Below are positions 54,734 to 63,877 of a stretch of 64,000 nucleotides of DNA, piece after piece. The position numbers were made by a program, and so were the translations under genes. The DNA is from Flavobacteriaceae bacterium F08102 (GTDB taxonomy: Bacteria > Bacteroidota > Bacteroidia > Flavobacteriales > Flavobacteriaceae): NCBI GenBank assembly GCA_023015935.1, contig JALKAY010000008.1, forward strand, positions 218,888 through 282,887. The letters are read 5' to 3'. How positions within the stretch are numbered: the stretch's first letter is position 1; each line of letters opens with the position of its first letter. The notes below the pieces were generated by a model, which saw only the letters and a program-made list of their open reading frames with translations, was not told the DNA's origin and searched no databases.

Positions 54734-55192
54734 ATGCAACCGAATATAAATATAAAAAACAAAAAGGCGCGTTTCGAATACGAAATCTTAGACACCTATA
54801 CGGCTGGAATACAGCTTACAGGAACTGAGATCAAATCTATTCGTGCCAGTAAAGCCAGAATTACAGAAAGCTTTTGTGAATTCAATGAGGCTGGAGAATT
54901 GTTTGTCATTAATATGTATATTGAAGAGTATATCAATGGAAACATTTACAATCACAAACCCAAAAGTGAACGCAGATTACTCTTAAATAAAAACGAACTA
55001 AAAAAGTTGCATAAGGAAGTCCAAAATGTCGGCCTCACCATCATTCCCTTAAAATTGTTCATCACAGATAAAGGATGGGCAAAATTACAAATTGCCTTGT
55101 GTAAGGGTAAAAAATTATACGATAAACGAGAAACGCTAAAAGATCGGGATAACAAACGTACTTTAGATCGTATAAAAAAGAATTTTAAATGA
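54734..55192 (+). CDS. smpB: SsrA-binding protein SmpB
   Basis: 152 residues from the ATG at 54734 (a TTG directly before it is less likely). NIKNKKARFEYEILDTYTAG and QLTGTEIKSIRASKA are the conserved core; the C-terminal RDNKRTLDRIKKNFK is the basic tail that enters the decoding site. It binds tmRNA in trans-translation. It is coupled by a 4-base ATGA overlap to the prenyltransferase gene. Confidence 0.95.
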   Translation: MQPNINIKNKKARFEYEILDTYTAGIQLTGTEIKSIRASKARITESFCEFNEAGELFVINMYIEEYINGNIYNHKPKSERRLLLNKNELKKLHKEVQNVGLTIIPLKLFITDKGWAKLQIALCKGKKLYDKRETLKDRDNKRTLDRIKKNFK

Positions 55193-56118
55193 AAGTGATT
55201 CCATTTTTAAAACTCATAAGATGGAAAAACTTAGTAATGCTTGGCCTTATTCAATTACTATTTAAGTATGTCTACTTTGAAACGTTTAATGTTGATACGG
55301 CCCTTAACACCCTCGATTTTCTCATTTTAATGACGGCCACAGGTACGATTGCAGCTGCGGGATACATCCTTAATGACATTTACGATATCCATGTAGATAA
55401 AATAAACAAACCTAAGAAGGTTTTGGTAACCAAAAAAATAAGTATTGCCCGTGCACATCAGGCATACAATTTATTAAATGGAATCGGTTTGTTAGCTGGA
55501 TTCTATGTTGCGTATCGCGTAGAAAAGCTTTCGTTTGTCGCTATTTTTGTCATTACCATCATGCTTTTAAAAGTGTATAATTCTGGAGTAAAGAAATTGC
55601 CTCTTATCGGGAATCTACTCATTTCGGTAATGGTATCTGTGAGCATTTTAATTGTCGGGGTTTTTGATTTAATTCCAGAAGTAAATGAAGAGAACATAAT
55701 AAAACAATACCTCGCATTTCGTGTCCTCATCGATTATGCTGTTTTTGCTTTTATGTTTATGTTATTACGCGAGATAGTAAAAGACATTGAAGATGTAAAT
55801 GGAGATCGTTTTGAGCGAATGAAAACGTTGCCCATAATTTTAGGGAGGAGACGCACTAAAAATTTGGTTTTTATTTTAAGTTTTATACCACTAACCGTCA
55901 TCACTTTTTACAGTTTTGAAAATTTTAATCAACTGCCATTTATTTTAGCCTATATGCTGTTAGCAGTAGCATTACCCCTGATGTACTTCATGACAAAAAT
56001 ACTCTATGCTAAATACAAGAAAGACTATATTTTTGCGAGTAAATTATTAAAATGGATCATGCTTCTAGGCATGTTGTCAATTATCTTAATCTCAATATCT
56101 ATCCACTATGCTGAATGA
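55189..56118 (+). CDS. UbiA-family prenyltransferase
   Basis: 309 residues with about nine membrane helices. The Asp-rich motifs are NDIYDIHVDKINKPKK (near residue 62) and REIVKDIEDVNGDRFERMKT (D-x2-D type). UbiA enzymes attach prenyl chains to aromatic or glycerol-phosphate acceptors. Which acceptor is used here is unknown; flavobacterial members are often annotated geranylgeranylglycerol-phosphate synthase-like. Coupled to smpB by ATGA and to maf by an 11-base overlap. Confidence 0.85.
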   Translation: MKVIPFLKLIRWKNLVMLGLIQLLFKYVYFETFNVDTALNTLDFLILMTATGTIAAAGYILNDIYDIHVDKINKPKKVLVTKKISIARAHQAYNLLNGIGLLAGFYVAYRVEKLSFVAIFVITIMLLKVYNSGVKKLPLIGNLLISVMVSVSILIVGVFDLIPEVNEENIIKQYLAFRVLIDYAVFAFMFMLLREIVKDIEDVNGDRFERMKTLPIILGRRRTKNLVFILSFIPLTVITFYSFENFNQLPFILAYMLLAVALPLMYFMTKILYAKYKKDYIFASKLLKWIMLLGMLSIILISISIHYAE

Positions 56119-56689
56119 AAAGCTAAACAAGTATTCACTGATTTTAGGATCTGAATCTCCACGGAGAAAACATTTTCTGGAAGCGCTAAAACTCGATTTT
56201 AAAACAATCCGTATTGATGCTGAAGAAGTGTATCCAAAATATTTACACGGCAATGAAATCACCAACTATTTAGCCGAATTAAAATCGGAAGCTTATCCGG
56301 CGGAATTAGCCGATCAAGAATTGTTAATAACCGCCGATACCATTGTTCGATGCAATGGTCAAATTTTAGGAAAACCAACAGATCTCGATGAGGCAAAAAG
56401 CATGTTGCGCTTTATGTCTGGACATATCCACGAAGTAATTACATCAGTTTGTCTTCGAACAAATGAAAAGATGAAGGTATTTAGTGATACTACAGACGTG
56501 CATTTTAAGGAACTTACTGATGAAGAGATCAATTATTATGTTGAAACTTATTCCCCATTGGATAAAGCAGGTGCGTATGGAATACAAGAATGGATTGGAT
56601 ACATTGGCGTTTTAAAAATTGAAGGGAGTTTTTTTACAGTGATGGGCTTCCCTGTTCATAAGTTCTATAAAGAAATGATGGAATTCTAA
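56108..56689 (+). CDS. Maf-family nucleoside triphosphate pyrophosphatase
   Basis: 193 residues. The N-terminal LILGSESPRRKHFLEAL and ITADTIVRCNGQILGKP are the Maf nucleotide-binding site; SPLDKAGAYGIQEWIGYIG is the second conserved block. Such enzymes remove diphosphate from non-canonical or dTTP/UTP nucleotides. The isoform (dTTP/UTP or m7GTP) is not certain, although the QEW stretch fits the YhdE type. Overlaps the UbiA gene by 11 bases. Confidence 0.9.
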   Translation: MLNEKLNKYSLILGSESPRRKHFLEALKLDFKTIRIDAEEVYPKYLHGNEITNYLAELKSEAYPAELADQELLITADTIVRCNGQILGKPTDLDEAKSMLRFMSGHIHEVITSVCLRTNEKMKVFSDTTDVHFKELTDEEINYYVETYSPLDKAGAYGIQEWIGYIGVLKIEGSFFTVMGFPVHKFYKEMMEF

Positions 56690-56710
56690 TTTTCAAAACA
56701 TCACTTTTGA

Positions 56711-56718
56711 TATTTTTG
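56711..56718 (+). promoter_or_regulatory. -7 promoter element of the transketolase gene
   Basis: TATTTTTG matches TAnnTTTG exactly, 25 bases before the ATG at 56744. No -33 match. Confidence 0.4.
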
Positions 56719-56743
56719 TAAAGATTTTAATCAAAACACAACT

Positions 56744-57697
56744 ATGCCAACTTATAGCTATACTGAAAAAAAAGATACCCGTTCGGGTTTTGGAGACGGA
56801 TTAACCGAATTAGGTAAAACCAATGAGAATGTAGTCGCCTTATGCGCCGATTTAATCGGTTCCTTAAAAATGGATGAATTCAAGAAAAATCATCCAGAGC
56901 GTTTTTTTCAGGTTGGTATTGCCGAAGCAAATATGATAGGTATCGCAGCTGGATTAACCATTGGTGGTAAAATTCCTTTTACGGGAACTTTTGCCAATTT
57001 TTCGACTGGTCGTGTTTACGATCAAATTAGACAATCCGTTGCATATTCTGGTAAAAATGTAAAAATTTGTGCTTCACATGCAGGAATTACCTTAGGGGAA
57101 GATGGAGCAACTCATCAAATCTTAGAAGATATTGGATTGATGAAAATGCTCCCTGGAATGACGGTTATAAACCCTTGTGATTACAATCAAACCAAAGCAG
57201 CAACCCTTGCAATTGCCGAACATGAAGGCCCTGTTTATTTGCGTTTTGGTCGTCCTAAAGTGCCCGTTTTTATGCCTGAAGATCAAAAATTTGAAATCGG
57301 TAAGGCCATTAACTTAATCGAAGGTACCGATGTTACCATTGTCGCTACAGGACATTTAGTGTGGGAAGCTATACAAGCTGCTGAAAAGCTTTCAAAAGAT
57401 GGAATCAGCGCGGAAGTTATAAATATCCATACCATCAAACCACTTGACAATGAAGCCATTCTTAAATCAGTTCAAAAAACAGGGTGTATTGTCAGTGCAG
57501 AAGAGCATAATTATTACGGAGGCCTTGGAGAAAGTATTGCTAGAGTATTAGCTGAAAATTGTCCAACACCACAAGAATTTATCGCTACACAAGACACGTT
57601 TGGAGAATCAGGAACTCCAGATCAATTAATGGAAAAATATGGACTTAACAGTACTGCAATTGTTGCAGCTGTTTTAAAAGTTATGAAAAGGAAATAG
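56744..57697 (+). CDS. transketolase C-terminal subunit
   Basis: 317 residues, about half a transketolase. It contains the pyrimidine-binding domain (QVGIAEANMIGIAAGLTIGG, with the catalytic Glu) and the C-terminal transketolase domain (ISAEVINIHTIKPLDNEAI). The ThDP-binding N-terminal half is a separate gene not in this window. Split transketolases are normal in flavobacteria, where the two subunits are usually adjacent. It moves two-carbon units in the non-oxidative pentose phosphate pathway. A terminator follows. Confidence 0.9.
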   Translation: MPTYSYTEKKDTRSGFGDGLTELGKTNENVVALCADLIGSLKMDEFKKNHPERFFQVGIAEANMIGIAAGLTIGGKIPFTGTFANFSTGRVYDQIRQSVAYSGKNVKICASHAGITLGEDGATHQILEDIGLMKMLPGMTVINPCDYNQTKAATLAIAEHEGPVYLRFGRPKVPVFMPEDQKFEIGKAINLIEGTDVTIVATGHLVWEAIQAAEKLSKDGISAEVINIHTIKPLDNEAILKSVQKTGCIVSAEEHNYYGGLGESIARVLAENCPTPQEFIATQDTFGESGTPDQLMEKYGLNSTAIVAAVLKVMKRK

Positions 57698-57717
57698 AGA
57701 CTACGGAAACGTAATCG

Positions 57718-57748
57718 AAAAGGCATTTTTAACGAAATGCCTTTTTTT
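57718..57748 (+). terminator. terminator after the transketolase gene
   Basis: AAAAGGCATTT and AAATGCCTTTT form an 11-bp stem around TTAACG with a following T-run, 20 bases after the stop. Confidence 0.88.
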
Positions 57749-57787
57749 ATGTGTTGATTTTATTAAACATTATTCTTGCTCAAAATA

Positions 57788-58309
57788 TTACCAGCCCAAT
57801 TTAGGCTCAGTAAATGACCTCCACGTACCATTAATTTTAAACATTTCGCCTAATTTACATCGTATCATTTCATTCCCCGAAGACAATTTGATAAAAGTTT
57901 CTGTAGCTTCAATTCCCAATTCTTTATGATACATTTCAGTACCTTTATGTTCCACTTTAACAAATTTTAAATCTTTCAATTGATTCTTTTTTTCTAAAGA
58001 CACGCGAAAACGCAGTAAATTAGCAAGGTAGAATGTTTTGATATACTCGGCTAGAAAAGGAGTTTTAGAGGTTGATTCAGGAATTCCTCGATAGGAAAAA
58101 TTATTTTCCTTCATATAGTCAAAAGTCTTTTGATCTGGTACAATACGTGCTACATAACCTTCAAGATCTTCCCAATGATTAGATTTTAATCGTACGGGAA
58201 AATCCTTAAATAATTGATTAATATCATTGTACCCATCCGCATCGGGCGTAGAGCAACTTAGGAAAGATATGCCGAGAAATAGCGTACATAATGTATATAT
58301 TCTTATCAT
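57788..58309 (-). CDS. hypothetical lipoprotein
   Basis: 173 residues. The signal MIRIYTLCTLFLGISFLSC ends in a lipobox (Cys19). The mature part is soluble, with FKDFPVRLKSNHWEDLEGYV and TWRSFTEPKLGW near the ends. No family is recognised. It is convergent with the transketolase gene and divergent from the barrel gene. Probably an envelope lipoprotein of unknown function. Confidence 0.7.
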   Translation of the reverse strand: MIRIYTLCTLFLGISFLSCSTPDADGYNDINQLFKDFPVRLKSNHWEDLEGYVARIVPDQKTFDYMKENNFSYRGIPESTSKTPFLAEYIKTFYLANLLRFRVSLEKKNQLKDLKFVKVEHKGTEMYHKELGIEATETFIKLSSGNEMIRCKLGEMFKINGTWRSFTEPKLGW

Positions 58310-58406
58310 TTCGAAAAGGTTATTAACAACAAATTACCCCAACTAAACGCCATAATTTGACTTGCATTGCTTCATAGAAACAAATAATGTTCATAAGTTG
58401 ATTCGC

Positions 58407-58436
58407 TTGGCAAAGAATATTTGGCATTACTTTTGC
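58407..58436 (+). promoter_or_regulatory. promoter of the beta-barrel gene (TAnnTTTG and sigma-54-like overlap)
   Basis: Two patterns coincide. TTG (58407-58409), 18-base spacer and TACTTTTG (58428-58435) fit the housekeeping type. TTGGCATTACTTTTGC (58421-58436) fits -24/-12 with GG and GC 10 bases apart. It lies 43 bases before the start codon. Confidence 0.5.
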
Positions 58437-58478
58437 GTTTCATACACATCTAAACTATTAACACTAAAAACTATTCTT

Positions 58479-59114
58479 ATGAAAAAATTAGTATTAACCG
58501 TACTAACTTTAACCTTGGCCACCTCCGTATTAACTGCTCAAAAAATTGATTTTGGGATAAAGGCCGGCGTCAATTATAATTTTGGAGGGGACTTAGAAGA
58601 GCTATTCTCAGATACGGGTAATAATATTGAGGACATTGTCACTGGTGCTGATGATCGTGCAGGATATCATGCTGGGGTCTATTTTAAATTTAATTTTACC
58701 GGTTTATATATTCGTCCAGAATTGGTATATACAAAATTGACCAACTATTACGCTAACACAAGTAATCCGTTAAGTCTCATTGACACAGAATACTCGATGC
58801 AAAAATTAGACATTCCATTATTGTTTGGAACAAAAATCATTGGCCCCCTGCACGTATTTGGAGGACCTTCTTTTCAATATATCTTAGATAATGATTTTAG
58901 TTTTGGAGAAATCAGAAACGTTGGTACGAAAGATTTTACCGTTGGTTTACAACTTGGAACAGGAATAGAATTGGGTAGACTAGGTGTAGACATCCGTTGG
59001 GAAAAAGGATTTTCGAACAAGGTTGATGCAACCTTATTTGATACAAACATTAAGTTAGATAACAGACCTAACCAAATTATTTTTGGAATCGCTTATCGTT
59101 TTAATGAACGCTAA
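58479..59114 (+). CDS. outer-membrane beta-barrel protein (PorT/OmpW-like)
   Basis: 211 residues from the ATG at 58479 (the frame is open further upstream but lacks a signal). MKKLVLTVLTLTLATSVLTA is a Sec signal. The mature part alternates hydrophobic and polar residues as in an eight-stranded barrel: KAGVNYNFGG, GVYFKFNFTGLYIRPELVY, LQLGTGIELGRLGVDIRWEKG, and ending in FGIAYRF. This is the PF13568-type family abundant in Bacteroidota. Ligand unknown. Confidence 0.85.
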   Translation: MKKLVLTVLTLTLATSVLTAQKIDFGIKAGVNYNFGGDLEELFSDTGNNIEDIVTGADDRAGYHAGVYFKFNFTGLYIRPELVYTKLTNYYANTSNPLSLIDTEYSMQKLDIPLLFGTKIIGPLHVFGGPSFQYILDNDFSFGEIRNVGTKDFTVGLQLGTGIELGRLGVDIRWEKGFSNKVDATLFDTNIKLDNRPNQIIFGIAYRFNER

Positions 59115-59126
59115 ACTATATGTAAA

Positions 59127-59166
59127 TAAAAAAGACCGCTTCGATTATTCAAAGCGGTCTTTTTTG
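59127..59166. terminator. bidirectional terminator between convergent genes
   Basis: AAAAGACCGCTT and AAGCGGTCTTTT form a 12-bp stem with a 10-base loop and A-run/T-run on the two sides, so it can act on both strands: the barrel gene from one side and the FKBP gene from the other. Confidence 0.88.
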
Positions 59167-59191
59167 TATGTACAGTCTCTATATCCCTAGA

Positions 59192-60064
59192 CTAACTATT
59201 CGTATCTAACGGATCTAAATAATTAGGGATTCCATTATTATTGGTGTCATCATTCCGCGGGTCACCATCTCCATCAATATCTTCATTACGTGTTAAAATC
59301 CCATCTCCATCATCATCATTATCTAAATAATCAGCCGTTCCATCCCCGTCTGAATCGTCATCAAACAATTCTCCATCCCCATCAATATCTTCATATTTAT
59401 TAGGTACTAAATCATTATCATTGTCTGCCGTAATTACCTGTCCTAATTCAATAAAGAACAAGAGTGGTTTATTGGGTGCTATCAATGCAGCGCCAAAATT
59501 TCCATAGGCCAAACCAGACGGAATAAAAAGAATTCCCTTACCCGTATTTTCATATGAAATAGGTTCTCCTGGTATGGTACTATTTACCCCTTCTTTGAAA
59601 TGAGGAAACCCAAATTTCCAACCTTGAATTATAGATCCTCCTAAATTAAACCAAGAAGTAGCAGAACTATAACTTGTGTTTTCATCAAAACGAAGACTGT
59701 CTAAGGTAAAGCCTCTATACTTCACATGAATAGAATCATATCGGGTTGGATTATCTCCAACACCTTCTTCAATTTTTAGGTAATATAGCTTATAAGAAAT
59801 ATCATTTAGCACGATATTTTCCGTATTTACTTGACTCATTAACGGAGTTTCACCGTTCACTATGGTATCAATTTTACCAAAATCTTCCCCGGCATCTGCA
59901 GGTACGTAAAAGTGAGTTTCTAAATAACTTACTAACGTTTCATCATCTAACACTGCTTGCTCGGCTGCATCAAAAACTTCATCATTACCTCCATCATCAT
60001 CTTTATTACATGAAACTAGTGTTATGGAAAGGGTTAAAAAAGCTACTAAAATTTTTAATCTCAT
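59192..60064 (-). CDS. FKBP-type prolyl isomerase lipoprotein with thrombospondin type 3-like repeats
   Basis: 290 residues. Lipobox at LVSC (Cys19). An FKBP-like domain lies at about residues 100-215 (DSIHVKYRGFTLDSLRFDE, ISYENTGKGILFIPSGLAYG, LLFFIELGQV). The C-terminal 70 residues are Asp-rich calcium-type repeats: DNDNDLVPNKYEDIDGDGE, DDSDGDGTADYLDNDDDGDG, EDIDGDGDPRNDD. It is probably an outer-envelope folding factor with calcium-dependent stability. FKBP lipoproteins of this phylum include the gliding protein GldI, but GldI lacks these repeats. Confidence 0.85.
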   Translation of the reverse strand: MRLKILVAFLTLSITLVSCNKDDDGGNDEVFDAAEQAVLDDETLVSYLETHFYVPADAGEDFGKIDTIVNGETPLMSQVNTENIVLNDISYKLYYLKIEEGVGDNPTRYDSIHVKYRGFTLDSLRFDENTSYSSATSWFNLGGSIIQGWKFGFPHFKEGVNSTIPGEPISYENTGKGILFIPSGLAYGNFGAALIAPNKPLLFFIELGQVITADNDNDLVPNKYEDIDGDGELFDDDSDGDGTADYLDNDDDGDGILTRNEDIDGDGDPRNDDTNNNGIPNYLDPLDTNS

Positions 60065-60140
60065 TTTATATACAATTTTTAAACGGCAATTTACAATATT
60101 ATATAGAGTTTAATCGACCGTTCTTGAATTTAACAAAATT

Positions 60141-61910
60141 TTATCGGAAATTTATCTTTCTCATTCGAAGGCTCTTTGGCGTTACTTCTAAGTATTCATC
60201 TTCACGAATATATTCCATACATTCCTCTAGAGAGAAATCTATTTTAGGAAATATTTTTGCTGCATCATCAGCACCAGAACTTCGAACGTTACTTAATTTT
60301 TTTCCTTTTATTAAGTTCACAGCCATATCATCAGAACGACTATTTTCACCTACTACTTGTCCTTTATAAACTTCCTCATTTGGATCAATAAAGAATTTTC
60401 CTCGATCTTGTAAGCGATCGATGGCATAGGCCGTGGCCTTACCACCTTCTGAAGAAACAATTGCACCATTTGTTACTTCTGAAAACTCTCCTTTATACGT
60501 ATCATATCCACGTAAACGATGATTGATAATTGCCTCTCCTTGGGTAGCGGTTAATATTTTATTTCTCAATCCAATTAATCCTCTCGAAGGAATATCAAAT
60601 TCTAAGTGTTGTAAATCGCCTTTAGGTTCCATAACCATTAAATCACCTTTTCTCAAAGTGATTAAGTTAATGGCTTTACTCGCTAATTCTTCAGGTACAT
60701 CCACAACCAACGTTTCGTACGGTTCACATTTCACACCATCAATTTCCTTAAAAATCACCTGTGGTCGTCCAACCTGTAGCTCATACCCTTCTCTACGCAT
60801 GGTCTCAATTAATACAGAAAGATGTAAAATTCCACGTCCAAAAACATTAAATTTATCTTCCGAATCCGTTTCTTCAACTCTTAGGGCTAAATTCTTTTCG
60901 GTTTCTTTAAACAATCGATCTCTTAAATGACGTGAAGTAACATATTTTCCTTCCTTTCCAAAAAATGGAGAGTTATTAATCGTAAACAACATACTCATGG
61001 TCGGTTGATCTACTTTAATTCTCGGTAAGGCTTCTGGATTTTCAAGATCAGCAATTGTATCTCCAATATCAAACCCTTCAATTCCAGTGATTGCACAAAT
61101 GTCTCCACTTCTTACCGTAGATACTTTTGCTTTTCCCATTCCTTCAAACACCGTAAGTTCCTTAATACGCACTTTTTTCTTTACGCCATCTGCCTTACAA
61201 AGCATATAATCCATCCCTTCCATTAAGTCGCCTCGGTATACCCTTCCTATCGCAATTCTTCCTGTAAAAGACGAGAAATCTAAGGATGTAATTTGCATCT
61301 GTGGTGTTCCTTCATGATAAGGAGCTTCTGGAATAGACTCAAGAACAGCATCTAATAAAGGAATGATATTATCAGTTGGTTTCTGCCAATCTGTACTCAT
61401 CCATCCATTTTTAGCAGAACCATAAATCGTGGTAAAGTTAAGTTGTTCTTCAGTTGCATCAAGAGCAAACATTAAATCAAACACTTTTTCATGTACTAAA
61501 TCTGGCGTACAATTCTCTTTATCTACTTTATTGACAACAACAATTGGCGTTAAACCCAATTCTAAGGCTTTACCCAAGACAAATCGAGTTTGCGGCATTG
61601 GACCTTCAAATGCATCTACTAACAATAAAACACCATCTGCCATTTTCAATACACGTTCTACTTCACCTCCAAAATCGGCGTGACCAGGTGTGTCTATAAC
61701 ATTGATTTTAACTCCTTTATAGGTTACAGATACATTTTTAGACAAAATAGTGATTCCTCGCTCTCGCTCTAAATCATTATTATCTAATAATAAATCCGTT
61801 CGTTCTTTACGATCATCCAATATTTTGGCCTGATCGATAATTTTATCAACTAAGGTAGTTTTACCGTGGTCAACGTGTGCAATAATGGCAATATTTCTAA
61901 TAGCTTTCAT
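60141..61910 (-). CDS. typA: ribosome-associated GTPase TypA/BipA
   Basis: 589 residues. G1 AHVDHGKTTLVDKI, G2 ERERGITI, G3 DTPGHADFGGEVE and G4 NKVDKEN are at the N-terminus. Domains II-V follow, with SRGLIGLRNKILTATQGEA and the C-terminal BipA domain. It assists ribosome assembly and stress adaptation. It stands alone and is divergent from the COG2509 gene. Confidence 0.95.
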   Translation of the reverse strand: MKAIRNIAIIAHVDHGKTTLVDKIIDQAKILDDRKERTDLLLDNNDLERERGITILSKNVSVTYKGVKINVIDTPGHADFGGEVERVLKMADGVLLLVDAFEGPMPQTRFVLGKALELGLTPIVVVNKVDKENCTPDLVHEKVFDLMFALDATEEQLNFTTIYGSAKNGWMSTDWQKPTDNIIPLLDAVLESIPEAPYHEGTPQMQITSLDFSSFTGRIAIGRVYRGDLMEGMDYMLCKADGVKKKVRIKELTVFEGMGKAKVSTVRSGDICAITGIEGFDIGDTIADLENPEALPRIKVDQPTMSMLFTINNSPFFGKEGKYVTSRHLRDRLFKETEKNLALRVEETDSEDKFNVFGRGILHLSVLIETMRREGYELQVGRPQVIFKEIDGVKCEPYETLVVDVPEELASKAINLITLRKGDLMVMEPKGDLQHLEFDIPSRGLIGLRNKILTATQGEAIINHRLRGYDTYKGEFSEVTNGAIVSSEGGKATAYAIDRLQDRGKFFIDPNEEVYKGQVVGENSRSDDMAVNLIKGKKLSNVRSSGADDAAKIFPKIDFSLEECMEYIREDEYLEVTPKSLRMRKINFR

Positions 61911-62020
61911 ACTTCGATTTAAGAAGCTGCAAAATTACTCATAATATTGATATTAACAGTTTTAAATACAGTTTTTTTACTATGACGTAAATCTGCCAAT
62001 TTTCTAAAGGTAAATGACAG

Positions 62021-63604
62021 ATGAACTCCAAAAAAAATTCCTACTTTAGGCATGTGATAAGAGAGATTCAACTTAAGATACCCTTAGCGGAAGCTAAAAA
62101 TGAGCATTTCATCTTGACGCAAGTAATGAAAAAATTAAACCTGTCAAAAGAAGAAATTAAGGGGATTAAAATTTTGCGCAAATCTATTGATGCAAGAAAA
62201 AAACCGATTGTATTTAACTATAAAATTGCGGTATTCACCGGAACTGATTCTCCAACAGAACCACAGCTTAACTTTTCATATAAAAATGTAAGTAACGCCA
62301 AAGAAATACACATTATTGGTTTCGGTCCTGCAGGCATGTTTGCTGCACTTCGTTGTATTGAACTCGGATATAAACCAATTGTTTTTGAACGCGGAAAAGA
62401 TGTGAGAACGCGACGAAGAGATTTAAAAGCCATCAATCAAGAGCACATCGTGCATCCCGATTCTAATTATTGCTTTGGCGAAGGCGGAGCGGGCACCTAT
62501 TCTGACGGTAAATTATATACCCGAAGTCTCAAGCGCGGCGATGTTCGTCGTGTATTTGAAAATTTTGTTTATCACGGAGCAAGTACAGCTATTTTGATTG
62601 ATGCACACCCACATATAGGAACCAATAAACTCCCTCAAATTGTAGAAAACATCAGAAAAACCATATTAACGTGTGGCGGAGAAGTACATTTTGAATCGAG
62701 GTTAGAAGATCTAATCGTTAAAAATGGAAAAATTAAAGCCTTGAGAATTCAGGGTAAACCTGAAATTCCAGTGCGCTCCGTAATTTTAGCTACGGGCCAT
62801 TCAGCCCGAGATATTTATTATTTATTACATGACAAAAAATTTGCGCTAGAAGCAAAATCATTTGCTATGGGAGTGCGTGTAGAACATCCACAACACATCA
62901 TTGACCGCATTCAGTACCACTGCCTAAATGAGCGAGATGAACTACTTCCAGCCGCTGCTTATAGCCTTGTACAACAAATTAAAGATCGCGGAGTCTATTC
63001 TTTTTGTATGTGTCCTGGAGGATTTATCGTACCTGCTGCTACGGCGAATGGAGAAGTCGTTGTAAATGGTATGTCACCATCAAAACGAAATAATCTCTAT
63101 GCTAATTCGGGGATTGTGGTAGAGATAAATGTTGACAAAGATCTCCCCAAACACGAACCTCATGGAGTATTAAAAGGCTTAGTATATCAGCAAGAACTAG
63201 AACGCTTATCCTTTACGGCAGGTGGCAGAACACAGGTGGCTCCTGCCCAACGCCTTACTGAATTTGTCGAAGGTATAGAGTCTCCACAACTAAACCCTTC
63301 ATCCTATCAACCCGGACTAAAATCGGCACCACTACACTCCTTACTCCCCAAAATTATCGGGAGCCGTCTAAGAGCCGGTTTTAAAATTTTTGGTGAAAAA
63401 CTCCCTGGATTTTATACGTCTGAAGCGAATGTCGTTGGTGTAGAATCGCGGACTTCATCTCCTGTTAAAATTCCGAGAAATAACCAATTAATGCATCCAG
63501 CTATTGAAGGTTTATTCCCTTGCGGGGAAGGCGGTGGATATGCCGGTGGCATCGTTTCAGCTGCCATGGACGGAGAACGTTGTGCAGAAGCAGCAGTTCA
63601 TTAG
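62021..63604 (+). CDS. FAD-dependent dehydrogenase, COG2509 family
   Basis: 527 residues. A helical N-terminal domain (about 90 residues) precedes the FAD-binding motif IIGFGPAGMFAALRCIELG. FGEGGAGTYSDGKLYTR and FPCGEGGGYAGGIVSAAMDG are conserved in this group. The family is uncharacterised; homologues are found in many bacteria. Substrate unknown. It is followed by a repeat-rich end and an IS remnant. Confidence 0.85.
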   Translation: MNSKKNSYFRHVIREIQLKIPLAEAKNEHFILTQVMKKLNLSKEEIKGIKILRKSIDARKKPIVFNYKIAVFTGTDSPTEPQLNFSYKNVSNAKEIHIIGFGPAGMFAALRCIELGYKPIVFERGKDVRTRRRDLKAINQEHIVHPDSNYCFGEGGAGTYSDGKLYTRSLKRGDVRRVFENFVYHGASTAILIDAHPHIGTNKLPQIVENIRKTILTCGGEVHFESRLEDLIVKNGKIKALRIQGKPEIPVRSVILATGHSARDIYYLLHDKKFALEAKSFAMGVRVEHPQHIIDRIQYHCLNERDELLPAAAYSLVQQIKDRGVYSFCMCPGGFIVPAATANGEVVVNGMSPSKRNNLYANSGIVVEINVDKDLPKHEPHGVLKGLVYQQELERLSFTAGGRTQVAPAQRLTEFVEGIESPQLNPSSYQPGLKSAPLHSLLPKIIGSRLRAGFKIFGEKLPGFYTSEANVVGVESRTSSPVKIPRNNQLMHPAIEGLFPCGEGGGYAGGIVSAAMDGERCAEAAVH

Positions 63605-63806
63605 ACTAAAGTACGTTGTTAGAAATGTAAAAGTTTACATGTAAAAGTAAATCTGTACACGTAGCGTACTTATTTGTTTAAGCACAAAGTTCAGAGTTAA
63701 TTGATGAACATCCCTGATTAGTGTTGACCGTTTTTAGGTTAATAATTCTGTGGTAAAAACCCATCCACTCAAGAACTCATCAATAAAAAACTCACATCAG
63801 CGTCTC
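63605..63806. other. 202-bp spacer before the repeat array
   Basis: Contains weak inverted repeats (AAGTACG 63609-63615 with CGTACTT 63665-63671) and an A-rich TGTAAAAGTTTACA palindrome inside them. No gene was seen. Confidence 0.4.
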
Positions 63807-63876
63807 CAGTCTTCAGTCTTCAGTCTTCAGTCTACAGTCTACAGTCTACAGTCTACAGTCTACAGTCTTCAGTGTT
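63807..63876. repeat. heptanucleotide tandem repeat CAGTCT(T/A)
   Basis: Nine perfect 7-base units: three CAGTCTT, five CAGTCTA, one CAGTCTT, followed by the imperfect CAGTGTT. The array ends 1 base before the IS element end. Similar arrays occur between genes in flavobacterial genomes; the copy number probably varies by slippage. Confidence 0.9.
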
Positions 63877-63877
63877 A

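Noticed and set aside
63800..63876. CRISPR array
   Set aside because: The repeat unit is only 7 bases and contiguous without spacers, so it is a simple tandem repeat.
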